In this document: positions 44,932 through 53,632 of the stretch, piece after piece | How positions within the stretch are numbered: position 1 is the first letter of the stretch | Layout of the letters: each line of letters starts with the position of its first letter | NCBI GenBank assembly: GCA_023416955.1 | Contig: JAEZGM010000021.1 | Location: forward strand, 62,001 to 126,000 | DNA from: Bacillota bacterium | Lineage (GTDB): Bacteria > Bacillota > Clostridia > Oscillospirales > Acutalibacteraceae | Length of the DNA stretch: 64,000 nt | Reading direction: 5' to 3' | The notes under the pieces: generated by a model | Seen by the model: the letters and a program-made list of their open reading frames with translations, nothing else | Told to the model about the DNA's origin: nothing | Databases searched by the model: none | Program-made: the position numbers and the translations under genes

Positions 44932-45022
44932 GACCTATTGTGTGGCAGCTCCTTTGCCTGAAGTGCTCGAATCGGCGTAAGCCAATGCAAACAGGCGGGG
45001 ACAAAATATTTTTAAAAGGCTA

Positions 45023-45081
45023 TTGACAAACCATAACAGACTATGTATTATTGTATTAAACAATTAGTACAACAATACAAT
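45023..45081 (+). promoter_or_regulatory. Promoter and operator of the first ABC module
   Basis: TTGACA (45023-45028), 17-nt spacer, TATTAT (45046-45051). The half-site ATGTATTATT (45043-45052) is identical to half of the palindrome in front of the GntR gene at 46819. A further inverted pair ATTGTATT (45050-45057) and AATACAAT (45074-45081) follows. The YtrA-type GntR protein encoded downstream probably binds here too. Confidence 0.75.
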
Positions 45082-45104
45082 GATACAAAGTGGAGGTATG
45101 CAGT

Positions 45105-46028
45105 TTGTCTGAATCAGTATTAAAAACACAGGGTATTACAAAAAGCTTTGGCAGCTTTACTGCGGTAGATCATGTGGATATTACTGTCAAGCAGGGTGAA
45201 ATTTACGGGTTGGTCGGAAAAAACGGAGCGGGAAAAACGACGTTGATGAAAATGATCAGCGGCCTTTCCGTTGCGGAGTCGGGTTCGCTGGAATTGTTTA
45301 ATGAAGCGTCGCCGAGCGGACTCAACAGGGCGCGCATCCGCACCGGATGCATTATTGAGGTGCCGGGATTTTTGCCCTACCTTTCCGCGGAGCAGAATCT
45401 GGAGTATTACCGGCTGCAGCGGGGAATTGTCAACCCAAGCTGTGTAAAGGAAGTGCTCGAATTTGTGGGGCTGCAGAACACCGCAAAAAAGAAATTTAAA
45501 AATTTTTCCCTCGGTATGAAGCAGCGTCTGGGGTTGGCACTGGCGGTCATGAGTGACCCGGAACTGCTGATCCTTGACGAGCCGATTAACGGACTTGACC
45601 CGATGGGAATTGCGGAGTTCCGCGACATGATTCTACGGCTGAACAGCGAGAAGAAGACAACCATTCTGATTTCCAGCCATATTCTCGGCGAGCTTTCCCA
45701 GATTGCCACGACTTATGGTTTTATGGACAAAGGCAGGTTGGTGGAGCACAGTACGGCCACTGAATTGGAGGAAAAGTGCAAACGCAGCCTGCGGCTGAAA
45801 GTCAGCGATACGGCAAAAGCCGCGATGGTGCTTCAAAAAGAATTTTCCTGCGACACATTCCGGGTATTAAGCGGGCAGGAAATGCAGGTAGACGCCTTTT
45901 TGGATACACCCGAAATTCTTGTCAAATCACTGGTGCTGAACGATGTTTTGGTTGCCGATGTACACCAAAGCGGACTGAGCCTTGAAGAATACTTTATTGA
46001 ACTGGTAGGGGGAACGGATCATGCCTAA
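45105..46028 (+). CDS. ABC transporter ATP-binding protein (BcrA type)
   Basis: ATPase of 307 residues. Walker A is GKNGAGKTT, signature FSLGMKQRLGLALA, Walker B LLILDEPINGLDP, H-loop LISSHILGE. The C-terminal extension of about 85 residues matches BcrA/lantibiotic-immunity ATPases. TTG 45105 is the start: GGAGG (45092-45096) lies 8 nt upstream, and the frame-opening GTG at 45090 overlaps it. It is followed with an 8-nt overlap by its permease gene. Likely part of an export or resistance system against a membrane-active compound; the substrate is not known. Confidence 0.92.
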   Translation: MSESVLKTQGITKSFGSFTAVDHVDITVKQGEIYGLVGKNGAGKTTLMKMISGLSVAESGSLELFNEASPSGLNRARIRTGCIIEVPGFLPYLSAEQNLEYYRLQRGIVNPSCVKEVLEFVGLQNTAKKKFKNFSLGMKQRLGLALAVMSDPELLILDEPINGLDPMGIAEFRDMILRLNSEKKTTILISSHILGELSQIATTYGFMDKGRLVEHSTATELEEKCKRSLRLKVSDTAKAAMVLQKEFSCDTFRVLSGQEMQVDAFLDTPEILVKSLVLNDVLVADVHQSGLSLEEYFIELVGGTDHA

Positions 46029-46761
46029 TATGTCAGCTTTAATTCGCGCGGATTTATATAAGTCATTTCATCGGGTTTATCTGTATGTATTCATGGGAGT
46101 GATGGCGGCAATTGCGATTTCCATGAGCGCTGTTCTCGCCCATTCACAGGCGGTGCTGGAAGATGCGCTCGGCCTTGGCGCGATGCTGATGACATATCCG
46201 CTGTACTTTATCTGCATGTTTGCGGATATCATTATGGCGGAGGAAAATAAGGAACATACGCTTAAAAATACGATTTCATTCGGAACGCCGCGCACCGCGC
46301 TTTACATTTCCAAAAACATCAGCACAGTGCTTGTTGCTTTTGCTGTCGCATGTGTTACGGTCGCTTCCTATTTAATCAGTTCATTTGTTCTGCTCCGTCC
46401 TGCAAAGGACGACATGATACAGGCGCTTACCGGATTTGCGCAGCAGCTGGGAGTTATGCTTCTGTTCTATATTGCCGCGGCGGCGCTGGCAGTGCTTCTT
46501 GCGGCGGTGATTAAGAAAAACGCGATGTTTGCTTTTGCGTATTTCGGCATACTGTTTTTACCAAACCTGCTCCTAAAAATCTTAAGCTATGCGAACCCCG
46601 TTTTCGGAAATATCGGGAAGTATACACTGACGTCGCAGGCACAAAGCGTCATGTCGCTTTCGAATTCACAACTGCTTACCCCGGTCTGGTTTGCTCTCGG
46701 TTATCTTGTTCTCTTTTTTGCAATTGGTCTTTTCGTTTTCAGAAAACAGGAGATCAGCTAA
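46021..46761 (+). CDS. ABC-2 type permease
   Basis: Membrane protein of 246 residues with six predicted helices (for example YPLYFICMFADIIMAEEN, LLFYIAAAALAVLLAAVI, PVWFALGYLVLFFAIGLFVF). The cytoplasmic segment EENKEHTLKNTISFGTPRT is the family coupling loop. ATG 46021 has a GGGGG site 7 nt upstream and overlaps the ATPase gene. Similar to BcrB/lantibiotic-immunity permeases. Forms an exporter with the preceding ATPase. Confidence 0.88.
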   Translation: MPNMSALIRADLYKSFHRVYLYVFMGVMAAIAISMSAVLAHSQAVLEDALGLGAMLMTYPLYFICMFADIIMAEENKEHTLKNTISFGTPRTALYISKNISTVLVAFAVACVTVASYLISSFVLLRPAKDDMIQALTGFAQQLGVMLLFYIAAAALAVLLAAVIKKNAMFAFAYFGILFLPNLLLKILSYANPVFGNIGKYTLTSQAQSVMSLSNSQLLTPVWFALGYLVLFFAIGLFVFRKQEIS

Positions 46762-46799
46762 GCGCAGGGGGAAATCAGCATAATTATAGAATCCGAATA

Positions 46800-46842
46800 T
46801 TGACAGCGTGATCAATTAAATGTATTATTAATATAATACATT
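46800..46842 (+). promoter_or_regulatory. Promoter and operator of the gntR-ABC operon
   Basis: TTGACA (46800-46805), 17-nt spacer, TATTAT (46823-46828). Perfect palindrome AATGTATTAT-TAAT-ATAATACATT (46819-46842) overlaps the -10. This matches the kind of site (GTATTA...TAATAC) used by YtrA-type GntR regulators and implies autoregulation. Confidence 0.85.
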
Positions 46843-46864
46843 AACACAATTTGGAGGTGAAACT

Positions 46865-47230
46865 ATGGCGTGGAATTTAAGTGCGGACCGTCCGATTTAC
46901 GCGCAGCTTGTGGAACAGATTGAGTTGATGATTGTCGCGGGGATTTACCCGCCGGGCTGCAGGCTGCCGTCCGTGCGCGACATGGCGGGGGAAGCGGCGG
47001 TGAACCCAAATACCATGCAGCGCGCGCTGGCTCAGCTTGAAAGCGAGGGGCTTCTATTTTCACAGCGGACCAGCGGAAGATTTGTAACAGAGGATACGGA
47101 AAAGATAGCGCGCACTAAAAACGCGCTTGCACAGGGGCTTATCGATGATTTTCTGCAAAATATGAACCGGCTTGGCTATGACCGTCAGCAAACGGTTTTA
47201 CTCATAAAAGGCAATGAGGAGGAAAAATGA
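46865..47230 (+). CDS. GntR-family regulator, YtrA type
   Basis: Short regulator of 121 residues. The winged helix is PIYAQLVEQIELMIVAGIYP then GCRLPSVRDMAGEAAVNPNT and MQRALAQLESEGLLFSQRTS. The C-terminal arm of about 45 residues is too short for a ligand domain, which defines the YtrA group. Those proteins regulate ABC exporters induced by cell-wall antibiotics. The stop overlaps the next ATG (ATGA), so ATPase translation is coupled. GGAGG lies 9 nt before the ATG. Confidence 0.93.
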   Translation: MAWNLSADRPIYAQLVEQIELMIVAGIYPPGCRLPSVRDMAGEAAVNPNTMQRALAQLESEGLLFSQRTSGRFVTEDTEKIARTKNALAQGLIDDFLQNMNRLGYDRQQTVLLIKGNEEEK

Positions 47231-47928
47231 TGGAGAACATTTTGGAATGTCGCAGTTTGGTCAAATTTTATCCAAACTGCATGGCGTTGAATGCAATTAA
47301 CCTGACTGTGCCGAAAGGGCGGATTGTCGGGCTGCTTGGGCCGAACGGCAGCGGTAAAAGTACACTTATTAAGCTGGCAAACGGCCTGATTACACCGTCG
47401 AGCGGCCAGATTTTGATTGACGGGATGGAACCCGGTATTGAAACAAAAAAGATTGTTTCTTATCTGCCGGAGCGCACTTACCTGAATGACTGGATGACCG
47501 TCAACAACATGATTGACTATTTCAGTGATTTTTATGAGAACTTCAATCGCCAGAAAGCATATGATATGCTTCAGCGCCTTGGCGTCAACCCGGCTCTGCG
47601 GCTGAAAACAATGAGCAAAGGTACAAAGGAGAAGGTACAGCTGATTCTGGTGATGAGCCGCGAAGCAGAGCTGTACCTGCTGGATGAACCCATCGGCGGC
47701 GTTGACCCCGCGGCGCGCGACTATATTCTGGATACCATAATCGGAAACTACAGCGAAAATGCGACAGTCATGATTTCCACCCATTTGATCGCGGATGTGG
47801 AAAAGGTGCTGGACGATGTGATTTTTATTAATCAGGGAAATATCGCGCTGGTTTCCACGGTGGACGACATTCGCGAGCATGAAAATAAGAGCGTGGACGC
47901 GCTGTTCAGGGAGGTATTCAGATGCTAG
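47227..47928 (+). CDS. ABC transporter ATP-binding protein (YtrB type)
   Basis: ATPase of 233 residues. Walker A is GPNGSGKST, signature MSKGTKEKVQLILVM, Walker B LYLLDEPIGGVDP, H-loop MISTHLIAD. The compact length and the KGTKEK signature are typical of YtrB-like ATPases paired with a YtrA regulator. The start overlaps gntR by 4 nt, the end overlaps the permease gene by 7 nt. Probably powers an envelope-stress-related exporter with the next protein. Confidence 0.92.
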   Translation: MMENILECRSLVKFYPNCMALNAINLTVPKGRIVGLLGPNGSGKSTLIKLANGLITPSSGQILIDGMEPGIETKKIVSYLPERTYLNDWMTVNNMIDYFSDFYENFNRQKAYDMLQRLGVNPALRLKTMSKGTKEKVQLILVMSREAELYLLDEPIGGVDPAARDYILDTIIGNYSENATVMISTHLIADVEKVLDDVIFINQGNIALVSTVDDIREHENKSVDALFREVFRC

Positions 47929-48722
47929 GAAAATTGCTGAAATACGAATTCAAGGCGACGGGAAGAACCTTTCTGCCCATGTTCGGGATGCTTCTGGTCA
48001 TGTCGCTTGTTACGAAATTTTTCTACTCCAGAGATGTCAGTAATTTCGAAGTGCCGCAGGTCATTTCAATGATGGTATTCATATTCATTATTGCGGCGAT
48101 TGCCGTCATGACTCTGGTCATCACCATTCAGCGGTTTAATAAGAATCTGCTGACGGACGAAGGTTACCTTTCTTTTACGCTTCCTGTAAAAGCGCACACG
48201 CATATCGATGCAAAAATGATTGTGGCTTTTGTGTGGACGGTGCTCAGCGTGTTGGTTTCCATGATTGCTATTCTGATTCTGATGAACAAGGAGCTTTCAA
48301 CCGCGGATTTCAGCGATCTGTTTGGGCTTCCTCAGAAGATAATCGCAGAGATCGGCGGCCACTTCTATCTGATCATTGCCGAGGCGGTATTGCTGGTAAT
48401 CGTTGCGGTACTGGGGTCCATTACAGAAATCTACGCCGCCGTTACGCTCGGTAATATGAGTTCAAAGCATAAGCTGCTGGCGGGCGTCGGTTCCTACATC
48501 GGCTTCGGTATTGTACAGCAGATTGTCGCTTCTGTTCTGGCTAACGCATTCATGCCGCAAATGGAGGAATTCTGGTCCAGAGCAACACGGACATCAGCGG
48601 TTAATGCCGCACAAGGAGCAGAAGTCGTTTTATTGGTGCTGATCCTGTATTCGGCCGTATTTGGCGTCGCATTCTATTTTCTGACGGACTGGATGCTGCG
48701 CAAAAAGCTCAATCTGGAATAA
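47922..48722 (+). CDS. ABC exporter permease
   Basis: Membrane protein of 266 residues with six predicted helices (for example MMVFIFIIAAIAVMTLVITI and VLLVLILYSAVFGVAFYFLT). It begins MLGKLLKYEFKATGRTFLPM, a common N-terminus of this permease group. RFNKNLLTDEGYLSFTLPVK forms the cytoplasmic coupling segment. It ends the gntR-ABC operon; a terminator follows after 18 bp. Substrate unknown. Confidence 0.88.
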   Translation: MLGKLLKYEFKATGRTFLPMFGMLLVMSLVTKFFYSRDVSNFEVPQVISMMVFIFIIAAIAVMTLVITIQRFNKNLLTDEGYLSFTLPVKAHTHIDAKMIVAFVWTVLSVLVSMIAILILMNKELSTADFSDLFGLPQKIIAEIGGHFYLIIAEAVLLVIVAVLGSITEIYAAVTLGNMSSKHKLLAGVGSYIGFGIVQQIVASVLANAFMPQMEEFWSRATRTSAVNAAQGAEVVLLVLILYSAVFGVAFYFLTDWMLRKKLNLE

Positions 48723-48740
48723 GTCATTTCTGTTTTACAA

Positions 48741-48783
48741 AGTCAACTGTTACCGAATATATTCGGCGGCAGTTGGCTTTTTC
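48741..48783 (+). terminator. Terminator of the gntR-ABC operon
   Basis: AGTCAACTG (48741-48749) pairs with CAGTTGGCT (48770-48778), with an inner CCGAATATATTCGG hairpin, then TTTTT. Confidence 0.85.
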
Positions 48784-48906
48784 TGTTTAAGAATAGAAGA
48801 ATAAAGTATTTATTCTGAAAATATTGCCACTACCACCAAATGGTGTTAAAATGTGGAATGATTAACATAAAGCTGCAAATTAGTGCGGCTGACGGGAGTG
48901 AGAAGT

Positions 48907-49179
48907 ATGGAAATTACGATCTGTGTCGGAAGTTCCTGCCATTTGAAAGGTTCACGCGAAGTCGTCAAGACATTGGAAAAGTTCATTTCGCACCATAAAC
49001 TGGAGGAGAAAATTTCGCTGAAAGGGTCTTTCTGTATGGGGAAGTGTGCGAAAGACGGGGTCTGTGTGCGCATTGGCGGCGATTGCTTTCAGGTACATCC
49101 ACGCGATGTAGAATCCTTTTTTTACGGTGAGATTGCCAAAAGAATTCCGGAATACGGGGAAAGCGGGTGCGTTTTATGA
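48907..49179 (+). CDS. Thioredoxin-like [2Fe-2S] ferredoxin
   Basis: Protein of 90 residues, NuoE/HymA-like 2Fe-2S ferredoxin domain. Cluster ligands are C6 and C11 (EITICVGSSCHLKG) and the pair in KGSFCMGKCAKDGV. Proteins of this size pass electrons to or from [FeFe]-hydrogenase-type proteins. ATG 48907 has GAGAAG upstream; an earlier in-frame ATG at 48883 is less likely. The stop overlaps the ATG of the hydrogenase-like gene (ATGA). It is thus a dedicated partner of that protein, perhaps reporting the electron state of the NAD(P)H or ferredoxin pool (inference). Confidence 0.88.
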   Translation: MEITICVGSSCHLKGSREVVKTLEKFISHHKLEEKISLKGSFCMGKCAKDGVCVRIGGDCFQVHPRDVESFFYGEIAKRIPEYGESGCVL

Positions 49180-50888
49180 GTATTATCGGCTTAAAATCCG
49201 CAAACTGCAAAAACTGTTACAAATGTGTGAAGGTGTGCCCGGTAAAATCAATTAAGGTCGCCAACGCGCAGGCTCAGATTATGGAGCGCAGCTGTGTGCT
49301 TTGCGGAACCTGTTTGGAACAGTGCCCGCAAAACGCGAAAACAGTTACAAGCGATGTCGCGCTGGTGCGCGAATTCATTAAGCGCGGCGGGCGCGTGGTC
49401 CTTTCCGTTGCGCCGTCGTATTACAGCTCCTTCACGTTTGACAATGCCGCACAATTTGCGGGCGCTGTCAGGGCGCTCGGGTTTTACGGTGTTTCCGAAA
49501 CCAGCATGGGCGCCGCCTATGTGACTGCCGAATACCACCGCCTGCTGAAAGAAAACGAAATGAAAAATATCGTCACGACCTGCTGCCCGTCAGTTAACCG
49601 GATGGCAGAGCTCTATTTCCCCTCGCTTGTGGAAGAACTGGCGCCGGTCGTATCGCCGATGATCGCCCACGCGCGCCTGCTCAAGCAAAGCTGCGGTCAG
49701 GGGACGCGGGTCGTATTCGCGGGGCCCTGCCTTGCCAAACTGGACGAAGCCGCCGATATCCGCCACAATAACGATGTTGACGCCGTCATCACCTTCGAGG
49801 ATTTGGCCGCTTGGTTTCAGGAAGAGCAGATTGATATCGGAAGCGCACAGCCTGCTTCTTTTCTGAATCCCAGTTCCAAAATACTGCGGATGTACCCCGT
49901 TGCAGACGGCATTCTGGAATCCCTCCGCGCGAAAGGCGATACAAGCGACTGGAGGCTGTTCAGTGTCAGCGGCTCGCAGGAATGCATGGAGCTTTTCCGG
50001 GCGATGGAGCGCGGGGAACTGGAGCACTGCTTCGTCGAAATGAATATGTGTGCCGGTGGCTGCGTCAACGGCCCTGTTTCGCTGAAAGACGCCGTTTCGC
50101 GCTTCTCTTCTTCAGTAAAGGTCAGGGGTTACGCAAAATCGGACTGTGAAAGCTACCCGGATCTTCCGGATAATGTCCCAATGGAAATGCGGTTTGTCGA
50201 CCGTTCCCCAAAAGAGGAAATCCCAGACGAGCCGACGATTCGCGCCATTTTGTCCAAAATCGGAAAGGAAACGGCGGCGGACGAGCTGAACTGCGGTTCG
50301 TGCGGCTACCCGACCTGCCGCGACAAGGCAATCGCGGTTTATCAGGGCAAAGCCGAGCTTACGATGTGTATGCCGTATATGAAGGAGCGCGCCGAGTCGC
50401 TTTCCAATTATGTGTTGACCGAAACGCCCAATATCACTGTGATTGTGGACAGAGAACTGAATATCATTGAATTCAATGCGGCGGCGGAGCGCGCATTTCA
50501 TATGACCCGGCGCGAGGCTTTACAGAAATGCCTGTATGAGGTTATCGACGCTTCGGATTTTCAATACGTATTTGAGTCAGGAACCTCCATCAGCGACAAA
50601 AAGGTTTCCTATAAGGAATACGGAATCAGTACGATGCAGAGCATTGTTTACATAGCCAAAGAAAATATTGCAATGGGCATTTTTAAGGATATCACAAGGG
50701 AAGAAGCGGAGTTGGAAAGCAAATACCGCCTTCGGAACGAAACGGTGGAAATGGCGCAGAAGGTCATTGACAAGCAAATGATTGCGGCGCAGCAGATTGC
50801 CAGCCTGCTGGGGGAAACGACGGCGGAAACGAAAGTTACGCTGACGAGACTGAAAAATCTGATTGTGCTTGATGAGGAACGCCCATGA
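49176..50888 (+). CDS. Sensory-type [FeFe]-hydrogenase-like protein with PAS domain
   Basis: Protein of 570 residues, no membrane segment. Two [4Fe-4S] motifs at the N-terminus (C11, C14, C17, C21 and C40, C43, C46, C50). The H-cluster-type domain (about 70-340) has L1 TTCCPSV (C136, C137), L2 AGPCLAK (C185) and L3 EMNMCAGGC (C292, C296). A third Fe-S motif follows (C373, C376, C381, C398; GYPTCRDKA). A PAS domain (about 415-515) and a helical tail close the protein. Group C sensory hydrogenases have this order: H-domain, Fe-S, PAS. The stop overlaps the PP2C-type phosphatase gene, so H2 or redox state may be passed to the phosphatase. Whether a full H-cluster is present is not known. Confidence 0.88.
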   Translation: MSIIGLKSANCKNCYKCVKVCPVKSIKVANAQAQIMERSCVLCGTCLEQCPQNAKTVTSDVALVREFIKRGGRVVLSVAPSYYSSFTFDNAAQFAGAVRALGFYGVSETSMGAAYVTAEYHRLLKENEMKNIVTTCCPSVNRMAELYFPSLVEELAPVVSPMIAHARLLKQSCGQGTRVVFAGPCLAKLDEAADIRHNNDVDAVITFEDLAAWFQEEQIDIGSAQPASFLNPSSKILRMYPVADGILESLRAKGDTSDWRLFSVSGSQECMELFRAMERGELEHCFVEMNMCAGGCVNGPVSLKDAVSRFSSSVKVRGYAKSDCESYPDLPDNVPMEMRFVDRSPKEEIPDEPTIRAILSKIGKETAADELNCGSCGYPTCRDKAIAVYQGKAELTMCMPYMKERAESLSNYVLTETPNITVIVDRELNIIEFNAAAERAFHMTRREALQKCLYEVIDASDFQYVFESGTSISDKKVSYKEYGISTMQSIVYIAKENIAMGIFKDITREEAELESKYRLRNETVEMAQKVIDKQMIAAQQIASLLGETTAETKVTLTRLKNLIVLDEERP

Positions 50889-52063
50889 GTATGCATATGG
50901 ACGCGGCATACCGCAGCCTGAACAAATACGGGGAAGAGCTGTGCGGAGACACCGTGCGCGTTACCCGTACAGCGGATTCCACGATCGCCGTGCTGGCAGA
51001 CGGTCTTGGCAGCGGGGTGAAAGCAAACATCCTGTCCACGCTGACCGCGAGTATCCTTTCCACCATGCTGAACGAAGGCGCCAGCGTAGCGGATGCGGTG
51101 GAAACACTGGCAAAGACGCTGCCGGTCTGCAGCGAGCGCAAGCTGGCCTACTCCACATTCAGTGTCATTCAGATTTTCGACAGCGGCGCGGTTTCACTTG
51201 TGGAATTTGACAATCCTTCCTGCATCTTTATTCGCAACGGAAAGCTTGTCGATCTGCAGCAGTGCTCCGAAGTGAAAGACTGTGCCGGGAAAACGGTAAC
51301 GGAGAGCCATTTTACAGTAAAGGCGGGCGATGTGGTCGCCCTTCTGAGCGACGGAGTAATCTACGCGGGCGTGGGTCAGGCATTGAATTTCGGCTGGAGC
51401 TGGGACAGTGTTGCACGCTGGCTTTCAGAAACCTCGCTGCACACTCCATCCGCTTCACGGCTGGCGGCTTCCCTTGCGCAGGCGGTCAATGAGCTGTACC
51501 TGAATAAACCGGGTGATGATTCCACCGCGCTGGTGCTGAAAGCCGCGCCGCACTGTACAGTGAACCTGCTTTCCGGTCCTCCGGTGATTCAGGATGACGA
51601 CGCACAGATGGTGCATGATTATATGCACTCCCCCGGAAAGCACATTGTGTGCGGCGGCACAAGCGCAAACCTTGTTGCCAGGATGCTTAACCGCAAGGCG
51701 GAGACCTCCCTTTCTTACGCTGACGCGGATTTGCCCCCGACCGGCAGTATCGAAGGGATTGATCTTGTTACCGAAGGTGTGCTTACACTGACCAGAACGG
51801 TGGAGATTGTCCGGCAGTTTGCGCTGCACAGTGCGGATACATTCAGCTTTCGTACCCTCGACGAGCAGAACGGCGCCGCGCGGCTCGCCCGAATCCTTTT
51901 GGAGGACTGCACCGAATTGAACCTGTTTATCGGTACGGCGGTGAACCCGGCGCATCAGAAAACCGGTTTGCAGACCGACCTCAGCGCAAAAATGAAAATG
52001 ATAGAGGAACTCTGCGGACTGATGAATCGATTAGGCAAAAAAGTAATTCAATATTATTATTAA
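50885..52063 (+). CDS. SpoIIE/PP2C-type serine phosphatase
   Basis: Protein of 392 residues. The PP2C-like fold (about 5-215) shows the metal-binding motifs VLADGLGSGVKA, VVALLSDGVIYAG and NKPGDDSTALVLKA. A C-terminal region of about 170 residues (VNLLSGPPVIQDDDAQMV..., CGGTSANLVARML) is of unknown function but is seen with hydrogenase-linked phosphatases. Role: dephosphorylation of a serine/threonine-phosphorylated partner, such as an anti-anti-sigma-like protein. It overlaps the hydrogenase-like gene by 4 nt (ATGA), so the three genes are coupled. No anti-sigma or STAS gene is near. Confidence 0.87.
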   Translation: MSMHMDAAYRSLNKYGEELCGDTVRVTRTADSTIAVLADGLGSGVKANILSTLTASILSTMLNEGASVADAVETLAKTLPVCSERKLAYSTFSVIQIFDSGAVSLVEFDNPSCIFIRNGKLVDLQQCSEVKDCAGKTVTESHFTVKAGDVVALLSDGVIYAGVGQALNFGWSWDSVARWLSETSLHTPSASRLAASLAQAVNELYLNKPGDDSTALVLKAAPHCTVNLLSGPPVIQDDDAQMVHDYMHSPGKHIVCGGTSANLVARMLNRKAETSLSYADADLPPTGSIEGIDLVTEGVLTLTRTVEIVRQFALHSADTFSFRTLDEQNGAARLARILLEDCTELNLFIGTAVNPAHQKTGLQTDLSAKMKMIEELCGLMNRLGKKVIQYYY

Positions 52064-52136
52064 ATAATATTAAGAATTCACTGAAATGCTTTATTATATA
52101 ATTAGAATTTTATGAGGTTATGAGGTAGTTTTTTGC

Positions 52137-53594
52137 ATGCAATATGATAATGATGCCAAGCAGCTAAAATTTGAAGTTTTAAAGAAGGTCGCACAGTACA
52201 CGTACGAGGGCACGCTGGATAAAAATCTGAATCAGATCCCATATGATATTATCCCCGGTCCGCTCCCCACGTTCCGCTGCTGTGTTTACCGTGAACGCGA
52301 AATTATTCGTGAGCGCCTTGTGTCGGCGCAGGGACAGAATCTGCCGGGTCAGAGCGAAGAGAACATTGTAGGGGTGCTGACGGCCGCCTGCGAGGGCTGC
52401 CCGATCAGCCGCTTCACCGTGACGGACAACTGCCAGCACTGTCTGGCGAAAAAGTGCTATTCCGCCTGCCCGTTCGGCGCGGTGTCAATCACGCCGAAGG
52501 GCGCTTACATTGACCCTGCAAAATGTAAGGAATGCGGACGTTGTGCCGCCGCCTGCCCCTACAATGCCATTTCCGACACGATGCGTCCCTGTATTCGTTC
52601 CTGCCCGGTCAAGGCAATTAACAAGGATGAATATCAGCGCGCGGTGATTGACTATTCCAAATGCATCAGCTGCGGCTCATGTGTAAAAGGCTGCCCGTTC
52701 GGTGCGATTACCGACCGTTCCAGCATTGTGAACGTGATCAACGAAATAGCAAAACAGGAACAGGTATTTGCCTGTTTTGCGCCCGCAATTGAAGGGCACT
52801 TCGGCATGGCTACGGTGGGCATGCTGAAATCCGCAATTAAAAAACTTGGCTTTGCCGGTGTGTTTGAGGTTTCTCTCGGCGCTGACGCCACTTCGTACCA
52901 CGAAGCGCAGGAATTAAAAGAAGCGATTGCCGAAGAAAGAAAGATGACGACTTCCTGCTGCCCGGCGTTTGTGGACATGATCGAAAAGCATTACCCAAAG
53001 CTGGCTCCCCTGATTTCGCATACCGCTTCGCCTATGACGCTTACGGCGCGGTATATCCGGGCAAACTACCCCGGTGCGAAAGTTGTGTTTATCGGCCCCT
53101 GTATCTCAAAAAAGATGGAAATTCAAAAGGTATATGATACTGCCGATTTCGTGCTGACGTTTGAGGAACTGAACGCGCTGTTTGCGGCGCGGAACATTGA
53201 TGTGACGGAGCCCGCGGAACAGGAGCAGGACGGCAGTCTGCCAGGCAAGGGTTTTGCCCAGAGCGGCGGCGTGTCCGGCGCGGTACAGCGCGTTCTGGAA
53301 GACGAAGGCTACGACCAGCCTGTTGCCTGTGTAAAATGCAACGGCGCGGATGAATGCAAAAAAACACTAATGATTCTGAACGCGGGCCGCTTGCCGGAAG
53401 ATCTTGTGGAGGGCATGGCCTGTATGGGCGGCTGCGTTGCCGGGCCCGGAGGCGTGGAGGAAGTGCAGAAACTGGTGAAGTACCGCAGTAAGCTGCTTGC
53501 ACAGGCTGACCAGCGCGGAATCAAGGAGAATATCAAAGTCCTTCACGACTTCTCAAATATTGATTTAACTACGGATACTGCCCGGTCTTGCTAA
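52137..53594 (+). CDS. [FeFe] hydrogenase, group-B-like
   Basis: Soluble protein of 485 residues. The N-terminal third is rich in cysteines: ACEGCPISRF, NCQHCLAKKCYSACPFGA, CKECGRCAAACPYNA, CIRSCPVK and CISCGSCVKGCPFGA. These give several [4Fe-4S] clusters. The H-domain has L1 TSCCPAF (C274, C275), L2 GPCISKKME (C322) and L3 EGMACMGGC (C429, C433), with all H-cluster cysteines. The TSCCPA and GPCISKK variants match the group B hydrogenases of Clostridia. Likely reaction: reversible H2 formation with ferredoxin, physiological direction unknown. It lies 73 nt after the phosphatase gene, with a GAGGT ribosome site; it may be the target of that signalling set (inference). Confidence 0.9.
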   Translation: MQYDNDAKQLKFEVLKKVAQYTYEGTLDKNLNQIPYDIIPGPLPTFRCCVYREREIIRERLVSAQGQNLPGQSEENIVGVLTAACEGCPISRFTVTDNCQHCLAKKCYSACPFGAVSITPKGAYIDPAKCKECGRCAAACPYNAISDTMRPCIRSCPVKAINKDEYQRAVIDYSKCISCGSCVKGCPFGAITDRSSIVNVINEIAKQEQVFACFAPAIEGHFGMATVGMLKSAIKKLGFAGVFEVSLGADATSYHEAQELKEAIAEERKMTTSCCPAFVDMIEKHYPKLAPLISHTASPMTLTARYIRANYPGAKVVFIGPCISKKMEIQKVYDTADFVLTFEELNALFAARNIDVTEPAEQEQDGSLPGKGFAQSGGVSGAVQRVLEDEGYDQPVACVKCNGADECKKTLMILNAGRLPEDLVEGMACMGGCVAGPGGVEEVQKLVKYRSKLLAQADQRGIKENIKVLHDFSNIDLTTDTARSC

Positions 53595-53632
53595 TTCACA
53601 AGGCCTGGTAAAGCTTAGGAGTGTGATCATGT

